Source: Asticcacaulis currens (GTDB lineage Bacteria; Pseudomonadota; Alphaproteobacteria; Caulobacterales; Caulobacteraceae). From it: 64,000 nt of DNA. Position 1 is the first letter of the stretch; each line of letters begins with the position of its first letter. This document shows, piece by piece, positions 36,666 to 44,855 of the stretch. The position numbers and the translations under genes were made by a program. Under the pieces are notes generated by a model that was given only the letters and a program-made list of their open reading frames with translations, did no database searches and was not told where the DNA came from. The stretch covers positions 1-64,000 of the forward strand of contig NZ_JAQQKW010000013.1 in the NCBI RefSeq assembly GCF_028550395.1, read 5' to 3'.

Positions 36666-37934
36666 CTATTTCGTCGTGGCCGTGACCTTGAGATCGAGCG
36701 ACACAGCATTCGGCACGGCATCCGTGGCCGTCCACTCGCCCGAACCCACCCCGTAGTCCAGTCGATTGAGCCTGGCGGTGGCGGTCATCACCGCCTGTTT
36801 ACCGTTGATTTTCAGCGTAAACGGCAGGTCGAACGGTTTGGTCTGGCCGTGCAGGGTCAGGCGGCCCCTAGCGAGATACTTATCCGGCCCCGTCTGGGTG
36901 AAGGTCGTCGCCTTGAAAGTGGCTTTCGGGGTGGCGGCCGTGTTGAAGAAGCTGTCGCTTTTCAGCGTGTCGTCGCGGGTCTGGTCGCCGCTGTTGACCG
37001 AGGCCAGATCAATCACCACCGTCGCCTTCGACTGATCGAGGCGTTGCGGGTCGAAGGTGATGTCCGCCGTGTAGCTGCCGAAACCGCCCTTGATGGCCTC
37101 ACCGTTAAAGGTGGTGGCAAAGTGGATATAGGAGGCCGCCTTGCTGACCGTCCAGACGGGCACGGCTGTGGATGAGGCTGTGGAAGACGACGCCGACCCT
37201 GTGGATGAGGCCGCTTCGCTGGTCACGGTTTCGGGCTCAGCCGAGGCCACCGTTTCCACCCGTTCGGGCGCGGCGACGGGGGCTGGCTCCGGCGCCTTGG
37301 CCCCGCGCATCATAAAGGTGGCCAGCACAAACGCCCCCGCCACCGCCACCGCCGGCACCAACCAGCGGACGTTCAGCGCGCTTTGCAGGATCGTCGGTTT
37401 GGGTTCCAGCCCCGGCAGGATGCGCGTCACCGTATCGTCCTTGTGGACAAAATGGTGCATAAGCGCCGCGCCGACGTGCAGCGGGATCAGGACGTAGAAG
37501 ATCAGCTTAGCAAACAGGCCATGCAACGCCTCAAAAACCTCATGCGTGTCGTGGCCCAGCGGCAGGTGGGGGATCGGCACGACACCGAACCACAGGGTCG
37601 GCACCGGCACCTTCGCCGTTGACACCAGTGCCCAGCCGGTCAGCGGCAGGCCGATCATCAGCACATAGAAGCCGATATGCACGGCGCGCGCCGCCGCCAT
37701 CTGCCACTTGGGGCCCTCGATCTCCGGCGGGGCCTTATAGGCCACACGCAGGCCGATGCGCACAAAGGTCAGCAAGAGGATCAGAAAACCCACCGACTTG
37801 TGCATCTGATAGCGCGAGAACAGGCCACCGTCCTTGTCCTCCAGCGTCCAGCCCAGAAAGACCATGTAGAAGATCAGGGCGGCCATGGCCCAGTGCAGGT
37901 AGCGCGAGGCGCGGTGATAGGTGGCGGGCGTCAT
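36666..37934 (-). CDS. cytochrome b561-YceI fusion protein
   Basis: The N-terminal part (about residues 1-165) is a four-helix b561 domain with candidate heme histidines at 14, 45, 86 and 153. A fifth helix (about 190-208) leads to an Ala/Ser/Pro-rich linker, and residues about 259-422 are a YceI domain with a lipocalin-like beta fold that binds isoprenoids such as polyprenyl quinones. E. coli has adjacent yceJ and yceI genes; here they are one protein of 422 residues. A role in membrane electron transfer to or from a bound quinone is plausible (inference). A second inverted repeat and the acyl-CoA dehydrogenase lie divergently upstream. Confidence 0.88.
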   Translation of the reverse strand: MTPATYHRASRYLHWAMAALIFYMVFLGWTLEDKDGGLFSRYQMHKSVGFLILLLTFVRIGLRVAYKAPPEIEGPKWQMAAARAVHIGFYVLMIGLPLTGWALVSTAKVPVPTLWFGVVPIPHLPLGHDTHEVFEALHGLFAKLIFYVLIPLHVGAALMHHFVHKDDTVTRILPGLEPKPTILQSALNVRWLVPAVAVAGAFVLATFMMRGAKAPEPAPVAAPERVETVASAEPETVTSEAASSTGSASSSTASSTAVPVWTVSKAASYIHFATTFNGEAIKGGFGSYTADITFDPQRLDQSKATVVIDLASVNSGDQTRDDTLKSDSFFNTAATPKATFKATTFTQTGPDKYLARGRLTLHGQTKPFDLPFTLKINGKQAVMTATARLNRLDYGVGSGEWTATDAVPNAVSLDLKVTATTK

Positions 37935-37998
37935 GGGGCGACTCCTCAAATGTGCGTTGGTGAACACTATGCCGATGCGGTGTCCAAAATCAACGGCT

Positions 37999-38023
37999 AT
38001 ATGTAACTAGTAAAATTACATAT
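37999..38023. promoter_or_regulatory. candidate operator: ATATGTAA-N9-TTACATAT
   Basis: Perfect 8-bp inverted repeats with a 9-bp spacer lie in the divergent region between the b561-YceI gene and the acyl-CoA dehydrogenase gene. TetR- and other helix-turn-helix repressors of fatty-acid or electron-transfer genes bind such palindromes. No regulator gene is adjacent. Confidence 0.45.
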
Positions 38024-38067
38024 CAAGCCCGGCTCTGTTTTCCTGCACTTTTTCTCTTATGCCGTAA

Positions 38068-38095
38068 GGGAAGTTCACGGAACTGTGAATTTCCC
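38068..38095 (+). promoter_or_regulatory. second inverted repeat upstream of the acyl-CoA dehydrogenase
   Basis: GGGAAGTTCAC and GTGAATTTCCC face each other with one internal mismatch and a short 6-nt centre. It is about 57 bp before the start codon, so it could be an operator or a 5'-leader hairpin. Confidence 0.4.
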
Positions 38096-38151
38096 TGCCG
38101 CCACGTCATGCGTCATCAGAACATCAGTAGAATAAAAGCTGAGGAAATCCC

Positions 38152-39906
38152 ATGACCTACCGTGCCCCGCTCGCGGATCTCAAGTTCAGCCTGACGGCGG
38201 TAACGGGCATTGAGCGCCTGTACCAGAGTTCCGCCTATCCCGATTTCGACGGCGATCTGCTTGACGCGATTCTCGACGCCGCCGGGCAATTGTCCGAAGA
38301 GGTGCTGGCCCCGCTCAACCGCGTCGGCGATACGCACGGCGCGAAGCTCGAAAACGATAAGGTCATCGTGGCCCCCGGCTTTGCCGAGGCGGTGTCGGCC
38401 TTTGCCGAAGGCGGTTGGGCCGGCTTGGGGGCCCCGGTGGAACACGGCGGTCAGGCCATGCCCAAGGCGCTGGAAATGGCCGCCTATGAGATGTTCCACG
38501 CCGCCAATATGGCCTTTGCGCTTTATCCCACCCTGTCGCAGGCGGCCATCGAGGCCCTGCACCACCACGGCACCGAGCGTCAGAAGGCACTCTATCTGCC
38601 GCATCTGACCGGCGGGGAATGGTCGGGCACCATGAACCTGACCGAGCCGCAGGCCGGCTCCGATCTGGCGCTTCTGACCAGTCAGGCCGTGCCGGACGGC
38701 GACGCCTACCGCCTGACCGGGCAGAAAATCTATATCACCTGGGGCGATCACGAAACGCGCGATAATATCCTGCATCTGGTGCTGGCGCGACTTCCCGGCG
38801 CACCTGAAGGGACACGGGGTATATCGCTGTTTTTATGCCCGAAATACCTCGTCAACGACGACGGCTCTCTAGGCGAACGCAATGCCCTGCGCGCCGTCGG
38901 GTTGGAGCATAAACTCGGCATCCATGCCTCGCCCACCTGTGTCATGGCCTTTGAGGGGGCGAAGGCCGAACTGGTCGGGCAGCCGCATCAAGGGTTGATG
39001 GCCATGTTCACCATGATGAACGCGGCGCGCCTCGCCGTCGGGGTGCAGGGCGTGGGCATTGCCGAACGCGCCTATCAGCAGGCGCTGGCCTATGCGCGCG
39101 ACCGTCGTCAGGGCAATTCAATCCTCACCGGCGAAAAGAAGGCCCCGATCTTCGACCACCCCGATGTGCGCCTGATGCTGGCCCTGTCCAGAGCGAAGAT
39201 CGAAGCGGCGCGCGGCCTCTGCCTGCTGACAGCCATGGCCGCTGACGACTACCGCCTGAATGCGGACGCTCGCGTGAAACGCCGTGAGGATTTTCTGGTC
39301 CCGGTCGCCAAGGCCTGGGCCACCGATATCGGTGTTGAAGTGGCCTCGACCGGGGTGCAGGTGCATGGCGGCATGGGCTTTATCGAAGAGACCGGCGCGG
39401 CCCAGCATTACCGCGACGCGCGCATCGCCCCGATCTACGAAGGGACCAATGGCATTCAGGCTGGCGACCTTGTGGGTCGCAAACTGGGGGACGACGCCGC
39501 TTCTGCTATAGAGCTTAAAGAGGACATACAATCCTACATCCAAAATAATAGTTTAAACGATAATTTTAAGAAATCGGTTGAAGCGCTGGAGGCGGCCCTG
39601 ACGGCCTTTGAAGCCGCCAGTCTGTGGCTGGTGGCGCAGAAAAAGGCCCGACCAGCGGACGTACAGGCCGGGGCGACGGCCTATCTGAAACTGACGGGGG
39701 ATGTGGTGGGCGGCTACGTCCTGCTGCGCGGCGCGGTCGCAGCCACAGCGCGCCTTGAGGCGAATGAGGGCGATCCGGCATGGCTGAGGGCCAAGGTCGA
39801 GCTGTGGGAGCTCTATGCGGCGCATATCCTGTCACATGCGCAGGCGCTGCAAACCGCCATCACGGCCGGAGCCGGACCGCTGGAGGCTTTATCGGAGGGC
39901 CTCTAA
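38152..39906 (+). CDS. acyl-CoA dehydrogenase, DmdC-like family
   Basis: A flavoenzyme that makes the alpha-beta double bond in acyl-CoA. The core dehydrogenase domain includes MNLTEPQAGSDL and the catalytic base in YEGTNGIQ (E430). The 584-residue length includes an extra N-terminal segment and a C-terminal acetyl-CoA-dehydrogenase-like domain found in the DmdC (3-methylthiopropionyl-CoA dehydrogenase) family. That activity is only one possibility; many members oxidise ordinary acyl-CoAs. Two inverted repeats precede it, suggesting regulation by a substrate-responsive repressor. Confidence 0.9.
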   Translation: MTYRAPLADLKFSLTAVTGIERLYQSSAYPDFDGDLLDAILDAAGQLSEEVLAPLNRVGDTHGAKLENDKVIVAPGFAEAVSAFAEGGWAGLGAPVEHGGQAMPKALEMAAYEMFHAANMAFALYPTLSQAAIEALHHHGTERQKALYLPHLTGGEWSGTMNLTEPQAGSDLALLTSQAVPDGDAYRLTGQKIYITWGDHETRDNILHLVLARLPGAPEGTRGISLFLCPKYLVNDDGSLGERNALRAVGLEHKLGIHASPTCVMAFEGAKAELVGQPHQGLMAMFTMMNAARLAVGVQGVGIAERAYQQALAYARDRRQGNSILTGEKKAPIFDHPDVRLMLALSRAKIEAARGLCLLTAMAADDYRLNADARVKRREDFLVPVAKAWATDIGVEVASTGVQVHGGMGFIEETGAAQHYRDARIAPIYEGTNGIQAGDLVGRKLGDDAASAIELKEDIQSYIQNNSLNDNFKKSVEALEAALTAFEAASLWLVAQKKARPADVQAGATAYLKLTGDVVGGYVLLRGAVAATARLEANEGDPAWLRAKVELWELYAAHILSHAQALQTAITAGAGPLEALSEGL

Positions 39907-39913
39907 GCCCGAA

Positions 39914-40786
39914 TCAAGGCTTGCTCTTGCCCTGTCCGGCGGCCGAGGCACCGGACACTTTCGGTGCGCCTTTTTTCGGCAGGATGACCACGGGCGGCGG
40001 CGATGCCGATGAGGTGACGCCGGCCTTGACGCCCGGGGCCTGACCGCGGGCCGCAAACAACTGCTCGATGGTCTGGCGCACAAACACCGCGTGGGTGACA
40101 AGGCCCAGCTCAAGGCGCTGGGCATTGACCTCGACCTGCTTGGTCAGGATACCGGACACCAGCGTCACCTTCGGCATCTCGGTACCCGGTGCGCGCTCGG
40201 TATGTTCGGTCATGAAGACCGGCCCGCCGGAATTACCCGGAATGGCCGTCAGGTCGATCAGGAAGGTCGGGAAGCTGGATACCGGCCCGACCGGATAAGA
40301 GGCCAGCCGCCCGGCCCGCAGGATGGGAAAGCCGATCGTATTGGCCGAATAGCCATGCGGATAGCCGAGCGTCATCATCTCGTCGCCCGGTGAGACGTGC
40401 AACTGATCGAAGGAGCGCTCGTCGGCCAGCCAGCTCATCGGGATGGCCTTGTCCTTGTAGGACGGCGGCACCTGAACGGGGATGACGGCGATGTCCTGCT
40501 TGGGATTTTGCGTCCACATCGGCCCGGAATCGTTGCGGATGGGGATGCGGGTCGGGCTATATTGCCAGGTGCCATTGGCGGCCTTGACGCGCCAGCCGAT
40601 ACGCACTTCGTTCTGCGGCATCCGCTCGAAGACGTGGGCGGCGGTCACAAGCACCACTTCGGGGGCGGCCCCTTCGCGCGGCACAGAGACGAGAAAGCCC
40701 GTGCCGACCATACGCTTCTGATCATTGACCGGCTGGTCGATCTGAACGGTGGCTTCGATCAGGTTGAGGGTCAGGTCAGCATCCAT
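39914..40786 (-). CDS. trypsin-like serine protease domain protein, probably cytosolic
   Basis: The protein has 290 residues with a complete chymotrypsin-type triad: His51 in TAAHVF, Asp98 in PKQDIAV and Ser186 in IPGNSGGPV. No signal peptide or membrane segment precedes the domain (MDADLTLNLIEATV). The C-terminal 50 residues are Pro/Ala/Gly-rich and unstructured. It lacks a PDZ domain, unlike DegP-type proteases. A cytosolic location for such a protease is uncommon in bacteria; export by another route cannot be excluded. It is divergent from the oligopeptidase gene. Confidence 0.82.
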   Translation of the reverse strand: MDADLTLNLIEATVQIDQPVNDQKRMVGTGFLVSVPREGAAPEVVLVTAAHVFERMPQNEVRIGWRVKAANGTWQYSPTRIPIRNDSGPMWTQNPKQDIAVIPVQVPPSYKDKAIPMSWLADERSFDQLHVSPGDEMMTLGYPHGYSANTIGFPILRAGRLASYPVGPVSSFPTFLIDLTAIPGNSGGPVFMTEHTERAPGTEMPKVTLVSGILTKQVEVNAQRLELGLVTHAVFVRQTIEQLFAARGQAPGVKAGVTSSASPPPVVILPKKGAPKVSGASAAGQGKSKP

Positions 40787-40902
40787 ATCCTATGTCTTAC
40801 CCCCCAAATGGGCCAAAACCATGCCCAAAACACAGTCACGAATAAACAAGCCGTAAGTTGACGTCCGTTGGTGGATCGTATCAAGCTCTTACCTGTTCAT
40901 CC

Positions 40903-40919
40903 TTGCGTCCCGGACGCAA
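40903..40919. promoter_or_regulatory. 17-bp palindrome before the S9 oligopeptidase gene
   Basis: TTGCGTCC-C-GGACGCAA is a perfect inverted repeat with a single central base, ending 18 bp before the ATG at 40938. Its position fits an operator overlapping the promoter or start region, or a hairpin near the ribosome-binding site. Confidence 0.4.
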
Positions 40920-40937
40920 TTTGTCAAAGGTGCCTCC

Positions 40938-43196
40938 ATGAAAAACCACCCGGTTCGTGGCCTTAATCGCCGAAATTTCCTGAATTATAGCGCGGGGGCC
41001 ACCGTGGCGCTCCACGCCGGTCTGGTGGCTGCCCCTTCCTCCGTCCTTGCCGCAGAGAGTCTGATGTCCAAAACCCCCGCCCCCAAGCCCCTGAAGCAGC
41101 CGCATACGATCGAGCAACTGGGCTTCAGGCGCACCGACGACTATTTCTGGATGAAGGATGACAACTGGCAGGCGGTGCTGCGCGATCCCTCCGCCATCAA
41201 GGCCGATGTCAAGGCCCAACTGATCGAGGAAAACGCCTATACCAAAGCCCTCCTCAAGCCGACCGAGGCGCTTCAGACGACCATTTTCGAAGAGATCAAG
41301 GGCCGCATCAAGGAAGACGATTCGTCGGTACCCGCCCCGGACGGCGTGTGGGAATATTACGTCCGCTACAATATCGGCGGTCAGCATCCGATCAATGCCC
41401 GCAAACCGCGCAGCCAGGACAAGATCAGCCGCGAAACCGTGCCCTTCGCCAATATCCCGGCCGATGAGCAGATCCTGCTGGACGAAGACGCCGCCGCCAA
41501 GGGCCACGAATATTATGCAACGGCCACCACGACCCACAGCCCCGATCACACGCTCTACGCCTGGGCCGAGGACACGCAGGGCTCTGAGGTCTATAAGATC
41601 TACGTCAAAGACCTTGCCACGGGGCAAGTGCTGGGCAAACCGGTCGAAAGCGCCACGGGTGATTTCGTCTTCACGCCGGACTCGCAACATATCTTCTGGA
41701 CCTTCCGCGACGACAATGGTCGCCCGTCCAAACTCTACCGCCGCCCGGCCAGGGGCGGTGAGGACGTGCTGGTCTATGAGGAAACCGATCCCGGCTTCTT
41801 CATGGGCGTTGGCCTGACCTCGGATGAGCAATTCATCCTGATCAGCATCAATGATCACGAAACCTCGGAGGCACGCCTGATCCCGGCCAAAACGCCGACC
41901 GCCGCCCCTGTGGTGGTCGAGGCGCGTCACACCGGCGTGCAATACAGCGTCGATCACTGGGACGATCGCTTCGTTATCCTGACCAATGCCGACGGTGCGG
42001 TCGATTTCCAGATTATGACTTCAAGCGCGGCGGTCCCGGCGCGCTCAACATGGAAGCCGTGGATCGCGCACCGTCCGGGCATCTACGTCACCGGTTTTGG
42101 CCTGTTCAAAGGTCACATGGTGCGTACCGAGCGCGAAAACGCCAATTCGCGCATCGTCATCACCAGAAAGGCCGACCTCAGCGAGCATGAGATCGCGGTG
42201 AAGGAAGAGGCCTATGCGCTGGGGCTGGGCGGATCGCTGGAATACGACACGACGGTGATGCGCTACACCTATACCTCCCCCACCACGCCGGCACAGACCT
42301 ACGACTACGATATGACGACCAAGGAACGGGTGCTGCGCAAGACGCAAGTCGTGCCGTCGGGCCACAACCCCGCCGACTATGTTGCCAAGCGTCTATACGC
42401 CAAGGCGTCGGACGGGGCAGAGGTGCCGGTGACGGTGCTGATGAAAAAGGATACCAAGCTGGACGGCTCAGCGCCCCTGCTGCTCTACGGCTACGGCTCC
42501 TACGGCATTTCGATGGAACCGACCTTCTCGGTTTCAACCCTCAGCCTCGTCAATCGCGGCTTTATCTACGCCATTGCGCACATTCGCGGTGGCACGGAAA
42601 AGGGCTACAACTGGTTCCTCGATGGCCGAAAGTTCAAGAAAAAGAACACCTTTACCGATTTTATTGCCGCGGCGGAGCATCTGATCGCCAAGGGCTATGG
42701 CACCAAGGGCCGCATCGTGGCGCAGGGCGGCTCGGCCGGCGGTATGCTGATGGGGGCCATTACCAATCTGCGTCCGGACCTGTGGGGCGGCGTGATCGGT
42801 CAGGTGCCGTTCGTCGATGTGCTCAACACCATGAGCGACACCTCCCTGCCGCTCACGCCGCCCGAATGGCCGGAATGGGGTAACCCGCTGGAAGACAAGG
42901 CGGCTTATGAATATATCGCCTCCTATTCCCCCTATGACAATGTGACGGCCAAGGCCTATCCGCCGGTTCTGGCCACAGGCGGCCTGTCCGATCCGCGCGT
43001 CACCTACTGGGAGCCGATGAAGTGGGCCTCCAAGCTGCGCGAATACACCACATCGGGGTCGCCGATCCTGCTCAAGATCAATATGGAGGCCGGGCACGGC
43101 GGGGCGTCGGGGCGTTTTGATCGCCTGAAGGAAACCGCGCTCAACTACGCCTTCGCCATCTGGGCGCTGGACAAGGGCTGGACCAAACCTGCGTAA
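40938..43196 (+). CDS. S9A oligopeptidase (oligopeptidase B/prolyl oligopeptidase), Tat-exported
   Basis: A 752-residue serine oligopeptidase with a beta-propeller cap and a C-terminal alpha/beta hydrolase domain. The catalytic Ser599 is in GGSAGG, with Asp685 in GLSDPR and His720 in AGHGG. The N-terminus has the twin-arginine motif NRRNFLNYSAG followed by a hydrophobic core and an Ala-rich cleavage region, so it is probably exported folded. Its closest relatives are annotated PtrB (cleaves after Lys/Arg) and PreP-type enzymes; the acidic specificity residues of PtrB were not verified. I therefore give no gene symbol. Confidence 0.88.
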   Translation: MKNHPVRGLNRRNFLNYSAGATVALHAGLVAAPSSVLAAESLMSKTPAPKPLKQPHTIEQLGFRRTDDYFWMKDDNWQAVLRDPSAIKADVKAQLIEENAYTKALLKPTEALQTTIFEEIKGRIKEDDSSVPAPDGVWEYYVRYNIGGQHPINARKPRSQDKISRETVPFANIPADEQILLDEDAAAKGHEYYATATTTHSPDHTLYAWAEDTQGSEVYKIYVKDLATGQVLGKPVESATGDFVFTPDSQHIFWTFRDDNGRPSKLYRRPARGGEDVLVYEETDPGFFMGVGLTSDEQFILISINDHETSEARLIPAKTPTAAPVVVEARHTGVQYSVDHWDDRFVILTNADGAVDFQIMTSSAAVPARSTWKPWIAHRPGIYVTGFGLFKGHMVRTERENANSRIVITRKADLSEHEIAVKEEAYALGLGGSLEYDTTVMRYTYTSPTTPAQTYDYDMTTKERVLRKTQVVPSGHNPADYVAKRLYAKASDGAEVPVTVLMKKDTKLDGSAPLLLYGYGSYGISMEPTFSVSTLSLVNRGFIYAIAHIRGGTEKGYNWFLDGRKFKKKNTFTDFIAAAEHLIAKGYGTKGRIVAQGGSAGGMLMGAITNLRPDLWGGVIGQVPFVDVLNTMSDTSLPLTPPEWPEWGNPLEDKAAYEYIASYSPYDNVTAKAYPPVLATGGLSDPRVTYWEPMKWASKLREYTTSGSPILLKINMEAGHGGASGRFDRLKETALNYAFAIWALDKGWTKPA

Positions 43197-43202
43197 ATTT
43201 GC

Positions 43203-43411
43203 TCTCCTCCCTGCGGCTTTGCTGTGGGGAGGTGGCATTTGAGCGATAGCGAAAATGACGGAGGGGGATACCTCCGAAGGCGTTGCAGACTCAGTCCCTG
43301 AACCAGATATCTCGTCAGATATCGCGTTTGAGGAAAGGCCTGAGTCATCGCCCTCCGTCAATCCGCTTCGCGTCCTGACACCTCCCCATGCCTTCGGCAC
43401 AGGGAGGAGAA
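43203..43411. repeat. dispersed palindromic repeat, family A copy 6 (long form)
   Basis: It has CTCTCCTCCCTG and ACAGGGAGGAG ends with stems at both ends, and inner GGAGGGGGATA and TCGCCCTCCGTCA segments. The middle also contains an ATATCTCGTCAGATATC palindrome. It fills the gap between the oligopeptidase and acetyltransferase genes. Confidence 0.75.
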
Positions 43412-43436
43412 ACCGACTGTTCTGTTAGAGCTTCCC

Positions 43437-43982
43437 ATGCCCGAAATCCGTAAGGTTCAGGTCACCGACTTCGCCGCCATAGCCGAAATCTATAAGGACG
43501 GGGTGCTGAACGGCACCGGCACCTTCGACATCGTACCGCCGGGCGAAGACGCCATGCGGGCGCGCTGGCAGGAATTGCGGGACATGAACCTACCCTATCT
43601 GGTGGCCACCGAAGACGACCGCGTCATCGGCTATGCCTATGCCTCGCCGTTTCGGGCACGCATCGCCTATCGCTACGGTGTGGAGGACAGCATCTATGTC
43701 CACCCGGCGCACAAGGGCAAGGGCGTGGGCAAGGCCCTGCTCAGCGCCCTGATGGCGGCCTCCACCGAGGCCGGTTTCTACGCCATGTACGCCGTAATCG
43801 GTGACGCCGAAAACACGGGCTCGATCCGCCTGCATGAACAGGCAGGCTTCGAACACACGGGCAAATTGCCGAAGGCTGGCTATAAGTTCGACCGCTGGCT
43901 GGATGTGATTTTCATGAGCAAGCCTCTGCGCCCGACCGATGGCCCGGCGCAGGGCATGGGCTGGGCGGCCAACGAGGTTTAG
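43437..43982 (+). CDS. GNAT acetyltransferase, phosphinothricin acetyltransferase-like
   Basis: The 181-residue protein matches the Pat/Bar/YncA branch of the GNAT fold: a beta-strand ending in RVIGYAYASPF (about residues 62-72) and the acetyl-CoA loop HPAHKGKGVGKALL. Close relatives acetylate methionine derivatives or glufosinate-like compounds; the true substrate is not known. It converges with the phasin gene across a strong terminator. Confidence 0.88.
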   Translation: MPEIRKVQVTDFAAIAEIYKDGVLNGTGTFDIVPPGEDAMRARWQELRDMNLPYLVATEDDRVIGYAYASPFRARIAYRYGVEDSIYVHPAHKGKGVGKALLSALMAASTEAGFYAMYAVIGDAENTGSIRLHEQAGFEHTGKLPKAGYKFDRWLDVIFMSKPLRPTDGPAQGMGWAANEV

Positions 43983-43990
43983 CAACAAAA

Positions 43991-44016
43991 AATCCCCGCA
44001 GTTGCCTGCGGGGATT
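43991..44016. terminator. bidirectional intrinsic terminator
   Basis: AATCCCCGCA and TGCGGGGATT form perfect 10-bp arms with a 6-nt loop. A run of five T follows downstream on the plus strand, and an A/T tract on the other side gives a T-run on the minus strand, ending both the acetyltransferase and the phasin genes. Confidence 0.9.
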
Positions 44017-44041
44017 GATCTTTTTCAGACCGTACCGTCGA

Positions 44042-44476
44042 TTAACGGTAGGACTGGAACTTTTCGACGGTCGCCGTCATGCGCGCGTTCAGCGGCTTGA
44101 AGGTGTCCTTGAACGAGGCCGACAGGGTCTCGGTCAGGGCGTTCATTTCCGACACATAGGCTTCGAGCGCCGACTTGGCGTAAGACGACTGAAGCTCGAT
44201 CACTTCCTGCACCGACTTGGCCGAAGACAGGGTCTTGGCAGCCGTAACGGCCTCTTCCCAGCTCTTCTTGGTGTAGGCCGCGGCTTGCGCGCCGACCGTT
44301 TCCGCGCCCTTGGTGGCGGCGGTCAGGCTTTCGACGACGGCCTCAACATTGGCCTTCGACAGGGTGTTGACTTCGTTCAGGGCACCGAGCGTCTTTTCGA
44401 CGCCGTCCTTGAACGCTTGGTTGGAAGCGGCGGTCACTTTTTCGACGGTCGCCTTGTAGGTTTCGGTATCCACCAT
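44042..44476 (-). CDS. phasin family protein
   Basis: The 144-residue protein is almost all amphipathic helix with frequent Ala and Lys, and segments like VEKVTAASNQAFKDGVEKT. That fits the phasin_2 family of proteins coating polyhydroxyalkanoate granules. A palindrome at 44601-44615 upstream resembles sites bound by the PHA regulator PhaR. Its long upstream region (44477-44855) contains no other gene. Confidence 0.88.
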   Translation of the reverse strand: MVDTETYKATVEKVTAASNQAFKDGVEKTLGALNEVNTLSKANVEAVVESLTAATKGAETVGAQAAAYTKKSWEEAVTAAKTLSSAKSVQEVIELQSSYAKSALEAYVSEMNALTETLSASFKDTFKPLNARMTATVEKFQSYR

Positions 44477-44855
44477 GGCATTATCTCCACTCAGGTTAGG
44501 CGGGGTGTCCGCAAACCGGGCTGAACACGTCCGCTGGTGTGAAAGCGTCGCCCGTGATAAGCCTGTGTATAACGCAAGCGCAGCATGGCGTCAATAATTA
44601 TTGTGCAGCGCACAAAACCTAACGCGATTGTGATAGGCTTTCCTCACCCCTCAGACGAATCCGGGCGCATTTTGGCCAAAAATGACCGCTTGTGTAAGAA
44701 GCTGGTAAGGAAATCGGGCGCTCTGATTAAGGATGAATGAATTGAGGCTGACAGACCTGCCCTTTCATGGTCTTATACCTCTTTCCGGTCAGGCGGCCTC
44801 TTGCGGCGTTTTGTCGCCGTTCAGTCAGTAGCAGCGTAAAAGCGGGATCATACGA
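44477..44855. other. 379-bp divergent intergenic region between phasin and carboxypeptidase genes
   Basis: Apart from the palindrome at 44601-44615, I see no gene or repeat. It must carry the promoters of the phasin gene and of the D,D-carboxypeptidase gene. Confidence 0.6.
44601..44615. promoter_or_regulatory. palindrome TTGTGC-N3-GCACAA, candidate PhaR site
   Basis: Perfect 6-bp arms, about 125 bp upstream of the phasin start. On the phasin strand it reads TTGTGCGCTGCACAA. PhaR sites in alphaproteobacteria contain paired TGC/GCA steps, so it is a reasonable candidate; this rests on similarity only. Confidence 0.4.
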
